This document shows, piece after piece, positions 60,936 through 64,000 of a DNA stretch of 64,000 nt; positions within the stretch are counted from its first letter, which is position 1; each line of letters begins with the position of its first letter. The notes under the pieces are model-generated. The model did no database searches and was not told the DNA's origin. It saw only the letters and a list, made by a program, of their open reading frames with translations. The DNA is from Desulfopila aestuarii DSM 18488 (GTDB lineage Bacteria > Desulfobacterota > Desulfobulbia > Desulfobulbales > Desulfocapsaceae). The stretch is from positions 124,001-188,000 of the forward strand of contig NZ_FRFE01000008.1 of NCBI RefSeq assembly GCF_900143695.1, in the 5' to 3' direction. The position numbers and the translations under genes were made by a program.

Positions 60936-63426
60936 TGGTCTGCTCCCGTAAAAAAACGATTGGTTTTTGCCGGATGATGGAAATCGAGCTGGTCATGCCC
61001 ACCCCGACCACCAGCAGCAGAGTCAGCACCACCAGCAACATCGACGCTGCCCAGTATGGCCGGTAGGGGATATCAAAGAGAAAATGGCACAATGCCCAGC
61101 TTCCCCCTTGGGCCAGGAGCACCCCGAGCAGGGAACTGATAAGGCCCAGAACGATATTTTCAAAAAAAAAGACCGAAACAACAAAACCAGATTTACCACC
61201 CAGCACCTTGTAATAGACCGCTTCCCGTACACGGGCCAGACGTGTCGCCAATATCGAGCTGACGATAATAAGTGCCCCGGCAAAGATCGAGAAAAGGGCA
61301 AAAAAGTTGACGATAGCGGAAAGCTTCTGCATCATGCCTCCCAACTGGACTGCCGTCTCGGCCATATTGATTACGCTGATATTGGGATAGGCCGCCACCA
61401 CCTTTTTCTCAAGCTGTGGGATCACTGACTTCTCCACATGAATGGCGGCAAAAAGGGTCTGCGGCGCCTTTTGCAGATATTCTGTTGGAAAGACGAAATA
61501 GAAAAAGGGAAACAACCGCGATTTCGTGCGGGTGCGGATACTTGTCACCTCCGCTTTCAGTGGTACACCCTGGATATTGAAATCGAGGATGTCACCCAAC
61601 CGTATATCGCCCATTTCTGCCACTGTATCGAGAATAGAGACTTGCAACGGTGCATGACCCTTTTTGTCCATTTTATATAGCGTTCCTCCCGCTTCCACCA
61701 CCTCATCCGGCAGCAACGCATCTCGATAGGTCAGGTTGAATTCCCGGGTCAGGCTATCACTGAACCGGCGTCGCTGTTCGCCCCGCTTGACCGGTTCACC
61801 GTTGATCGCTTTGAGCCGGGCCCGGATAATGGGATGTAACTGCACGTTGCCACCGACCATTTCAGTGAAACCTTGGCGCTGACCAGGCTGTATATCCACC
61901 AGAAAGAGGTTAGGTGCATCCTGCGGGTAAGACTCTACATAGCTGCTATGCAGGTTGTACTCCACCAGGAAAATGGCCAGCAGCACCGAGAGCGCCGAGG
62001 CAAGGGTCACAATAACCGGCTGGGTGCTGTTGCCGGGCCGGAGCAGACTTCTGAAAGCCTGCCGTAAGGGCAAGGTACGAATTGAGAGACGCTTCAGCGC
62101 CAGCAATATCAACTTTGCCAGTCCGGCTATCAATACAATCAGTCCGCTGGTCCCGGCCATGAAATAGATACCGGTCCTGGAATCATCAAGCTGGTGAATA
62201 ACCAGAAGCGTCAAAAAAGAAAAGCCAGCCAGAATAGCAAGATAGTAGACCAATCCACGCGGCGCCTGACTCGACTCGCTCCTGAAGATCACATTGGGTT
62301 TCACCTCCCGCAGCCGGTAAAGCGGCAGGAAGGTGAAAAACAGCACCACCAGAAAACCGAGCACCATGCCCTGGGCGATATCGAACAGCCCAAGACCGCT
62401 GACATGCTCGGGCGGGATTATCCCGGCAAAGAGATATGGAAAAGCATATTTCAGCGCCACCCCGGCAGCAATTCCCAGGCAACTGCCGACAAAACCGTAC
62501 AACAGCACCACCAGCAGGTAATGGAGCAACAGAAATTTCTGGGTAGCCCCCAGAGCTCGAACAATGGCAAGACTCTTTTCTTTTTGCCTCAACAATGCCG
62601 ACAACGAGCTCTGCATGCCGATCCCGGCCAACAGCAGGGTAAAAATGGAGATAAGGGAGAGAAAGAAGAGCAGATTGTCAAAAAAACGCTTCAACCCGGA
62701 TCTGGCCGTTTGAAAGGTGGAAACCCTTTCCTGGTCAGGGAGTGCCGCTTTTTGCAGCTGAGCAACCACCTGCGACAACCGATCCTGATTGGTGACTTGT
62801 AACAGCATCTCATACTCAACCCGGCTGCCGGTACGTACCAGATCCATGGCAGTCAGGTCAGCCGCCGCCACAAAGACCCGTGGCCCAAAGCTGAAGATAT
62901 CCACCGGCCGGGAAGATTCGTGGGTAACCACATCGACGATTTTCACCTTCGTTTTGCCGACTTGCAGCATATCGCCAACCTTCACCCCGAGACGATCCAG
63001 CAATTCCCGACCGACAACAGTAGTGCCGGGGGCAAGCTGTTTCGCAAAAGGCGCACCGGAGGCCAGTGTCACCGTACCATAGAGGGGATAACCCGGCTCC
63101 ACTGCCATGATATTGCTGAACAGGGTTTCATCACCACTATTGCGCACCACCGAATAGAATTGCCAGGTGCGCACCTTGCCCGCGATATCGGCCTCCAGGG
63201 AATTTACCGCCGCAAGAAGACCGGGGGAAAAATCATAATGGGAATGAATAATCAGATCGCCGCCATGCAAGGCCCGGGCATCACCGGTGATTGACTGATG
63301 GACATCGCGCTTAAAGCTATTCAGTGCCACCAAACTGGTGATGGAGAGCGCTACGCAGAGAATAAAGATCGCTGCCTGATGGCGAGCCTCAAGCATCTCC
63401 CTTATGAGAAACCTGAAATTCACCAT
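60928..63426 (-). CDS. ybbP: ABC transporter permease of the FtsX/YbbP family
   Basis: An 832-aa inner-membrane protein. An N-terminal TM (about 18-36) is followed by a large periplasmic domain and FtsX-type helix blocks near 260-370 and 700-825. A further pair of helices lies between about 395 and 500. Two cytoplasmic Arg/Lys-rich coupling segments (LRQKEKSLAIVRALGATQ and LARVREAVYYKVLGG) contact the ATPase. This matches the YbbP type that works with YbbA and is placed next to tesA in E. coli; the substrate is unknown but may be lipid-linked. It overlaps the ATPase gene by one base (TGATG). Confidence 0.9.
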   Translation of the reverse strand: MVNFRFLIREMLEARHQAAIFILCVALSITSLVALNSFKRDVHQSITGDARALHGGDLIIHSHYDFSPGLLAAVNSLEADIAGKVRTWQFYSVVRNSGDETLFSNIMAVEPGYPLYGTVTLASGAPFAKQLAPGTTVVGRELLDRLGVKVGDMLQVGKTKVKIVDVVTHESSRPVDIFSFGPRVFVAAADLTAMDLVRTGSRVEYEMLLQVTNQDRLSQVVAQLQKAALPDQERVSTFQTARSGLKRFFDNLLFFLSLISIFTLLLAGIGMQSSLSALLRQKEKSLAIVRALGATQKFLLLHYLLVVLLYGFVGSCLGIAAGVALKYAFPYLFAGIIPPEHVSGLGLFDIAQGMVLGFLVVLFFTFLPLYRLREVKPNVIFRSESSQAPRGLVYYLAILAGFSFLTLLVIHQLDDSRTGIYFMAGTSGLIVLIAGLAKLILLALKRLSIRTLPLRQAFRSLLRPGNSTQPVIVTLASALSVLLAIFLVEYNLHSSYVESYPQDAPNLFLVDIQPGQRQGFTEMVGGNVQLHPIIRARLKAINGEPVKRGEQRRRFSDSLTREFNLTYRDALLPDEVVEAGGTLYKMDKKGHAPLQVSILDTVAEMGDIRLGDILDFNIQGVPLKAEVTSIRTRTKSRLFPFFYFVFPTEYLQKAPQTLFAAIHVEKSVIPQLEKKVVAAYPNISVINMAETAVQLGGMMQKLSAIVNFFALFSIFAGALIIVSSILATRLARVREAVYYKVLGGKSGFVVSVFFFENIVLGLISSLLGVLLAQGGSWALCHFLFDIPYRPYWAASMLLVVLTLLLVVGVGMTSSISIIRQKPIVFLREQTIE

Positions 63427-64000
63427 CAGCCCACACCTCCTCCGTTTTGTAACCTGCCGTCATGGAGCTGGATGATCCGATCTGCTTGGGCAGCCACCTC
63501 ACCGCTGTGGGTTGCCATCACGAGAGTGGTGTTATGCTCACGATGCAGTTCCAGCAACAGTTCGATAATGGATCGGGAGTTTTCGGAGTCAAGGTTGCCG
63601 GTTGGCTCGTCGGCAAAGATAATTTTCGGAGTATTGATCAGCGCCCGGCAGATTGCCACCCGCTGTTTTTCACCGCCAGACAGCTGCTGCGGATAATTAT
63701 GACGGCGATGCCAAAGGCCAACTTTTTGCAGCAAGGTGGAAGCTTTGTCCTTCGCCGCCGGGTCTCGTTTAAGTTCAGCCGGAAACATCACATTTTCAAG
63801 AGCATTGAGCGACGGTACCAAATGAAAGGCCTGAAAGACGAAGCCGGTCAATTCATTTCGAACCGGGGCCAGCTCATCTTCGCTCAACTCGGTAATATCA
63901 CGACCGGCCATAGTCACCCGCCCGCTACTGGGCCGATCGAGCCCAGAGAGAATAGAGAGTAGTGTAGTCTTGCCGCTTCCGCTTGTACCGGAAATCACCA
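63426..64000 (-). CDS. ybbA: ABC transporter ATPase, YbbA/LolD-like (5' end outside window)
   Basis: The start lies beyond the right edge; about 191 residues are visible. Walker A GTSGSGKTTLL, Q-loop in GFVFQAFHLVPS, ABC signature QQLSGGEKQRVAI, Walker B IIFADEPTGNLD and the switch His in MATHSGE are all present. It belongs to the LolD/MacB/YbbA subfamily and powers the overlapping YbbP permease. Confidence 0.93.
   Translation of the reverse strand, partial: VISGTSGSGKTTLLSILSGLDRPSSGRVTMAGRDITELSEDELAPVRNELTGFVFQAFHLVPSLNALENVMFPAELKRDPAAKDKASTLLQKVGLWHRRHNYPQQLSGGEKQRVAICRALINTPKIIFADEPTGNLDSENSRSIIELLLELHREHNTTLVMATHSGEVAAQADRIIQLHDGRLQNGGGVG

Overview
The window most resembles a strictly anaerobic, sulfate-reducer-like member of the Desulfobacterota, probably near Desulfobulbales. 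This is inferred from gene content; no rRNA or marker phylogeny is available here. The supporting signs are a selenocysteine formate dehydrogenase with FdhE, an orange-protein (ORP)-type cluster of MinD/ferredoxin ATPases and NifX-like proteins under a sigma-54 regulator, a mitochondrial-type EF-G, an orphan eukaryotic-type HisA, and many PAS-rich hybrid histidine kinases. I found no tRNA, rRNA, CRISPR array, insertion sequence or prophage.

Left part (1-25 kb) is mostly housekeeping: a hybrid kinase cut by the left edge, pdxH, a Tim44-like membrane protein, a second hybrid kinase, an orphan B12/radical-SAM protein, an FKBP isomerase, pyruvate kinase, a membrane-anchored trypsin-like protease with a zinc ribbon, arfB, an NTF2-like protein, deaD with a long structured leader, an RNase H-fold nuclease, then a minus-strand run of MFS, metallo-beta-lactamase-fold, HDOD, hisA, a P-loop ATPase and fusA. 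A 1.1-kb stretch without a gene follows.

The middle part (25-47 kb) is dominated by sensing. A tightly coupled operon (25290-30255) encodes two BMP-family periplasmic binding proteins, a transmembrane hybrid kinase and a response regulator, with no transporter genes. Next is an acetyltransferase / HDAC-family deacetylase / YkgJ unit. Then comes a chemotaxis unit: a small Cys-rich protein, a triple-CheW protein, and a soluble MCP with four tandem Cys-containing PAS repeats. A sigma-54 promoter candidate and a 20-bp perfect palindrome precede this unit, and a PAS kinase / sigma-54 response regulator pair sits just upstream. Another hybrid kinase and a large EF-hand membrane protein complete this part.

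The right part (47-64 kb) holds redox and maturation genes. The fdnGHI formate dehydrogenase has Sec at codon 202. Downstream are a Sec-containing DsbA-like protein (UPHC active site), a di-heme peroxidase and fdhE. The ORP-like cluster (54655-60213) carries its own sigma-54 promoter and two inverted-repeat activator sites. The window ends with an YbbA-YbbP-TesA-like unit cut by the right edge.

Two genes, hisA and the Sec DsbA-like gene, begin within about 10 nt of the T-run of a strong intrinsic terminator, which suggests read-through or attenuation control. The two sigma-54 units share a layout, with activator palindromes centred about 142 nt upstream of the predicted start.
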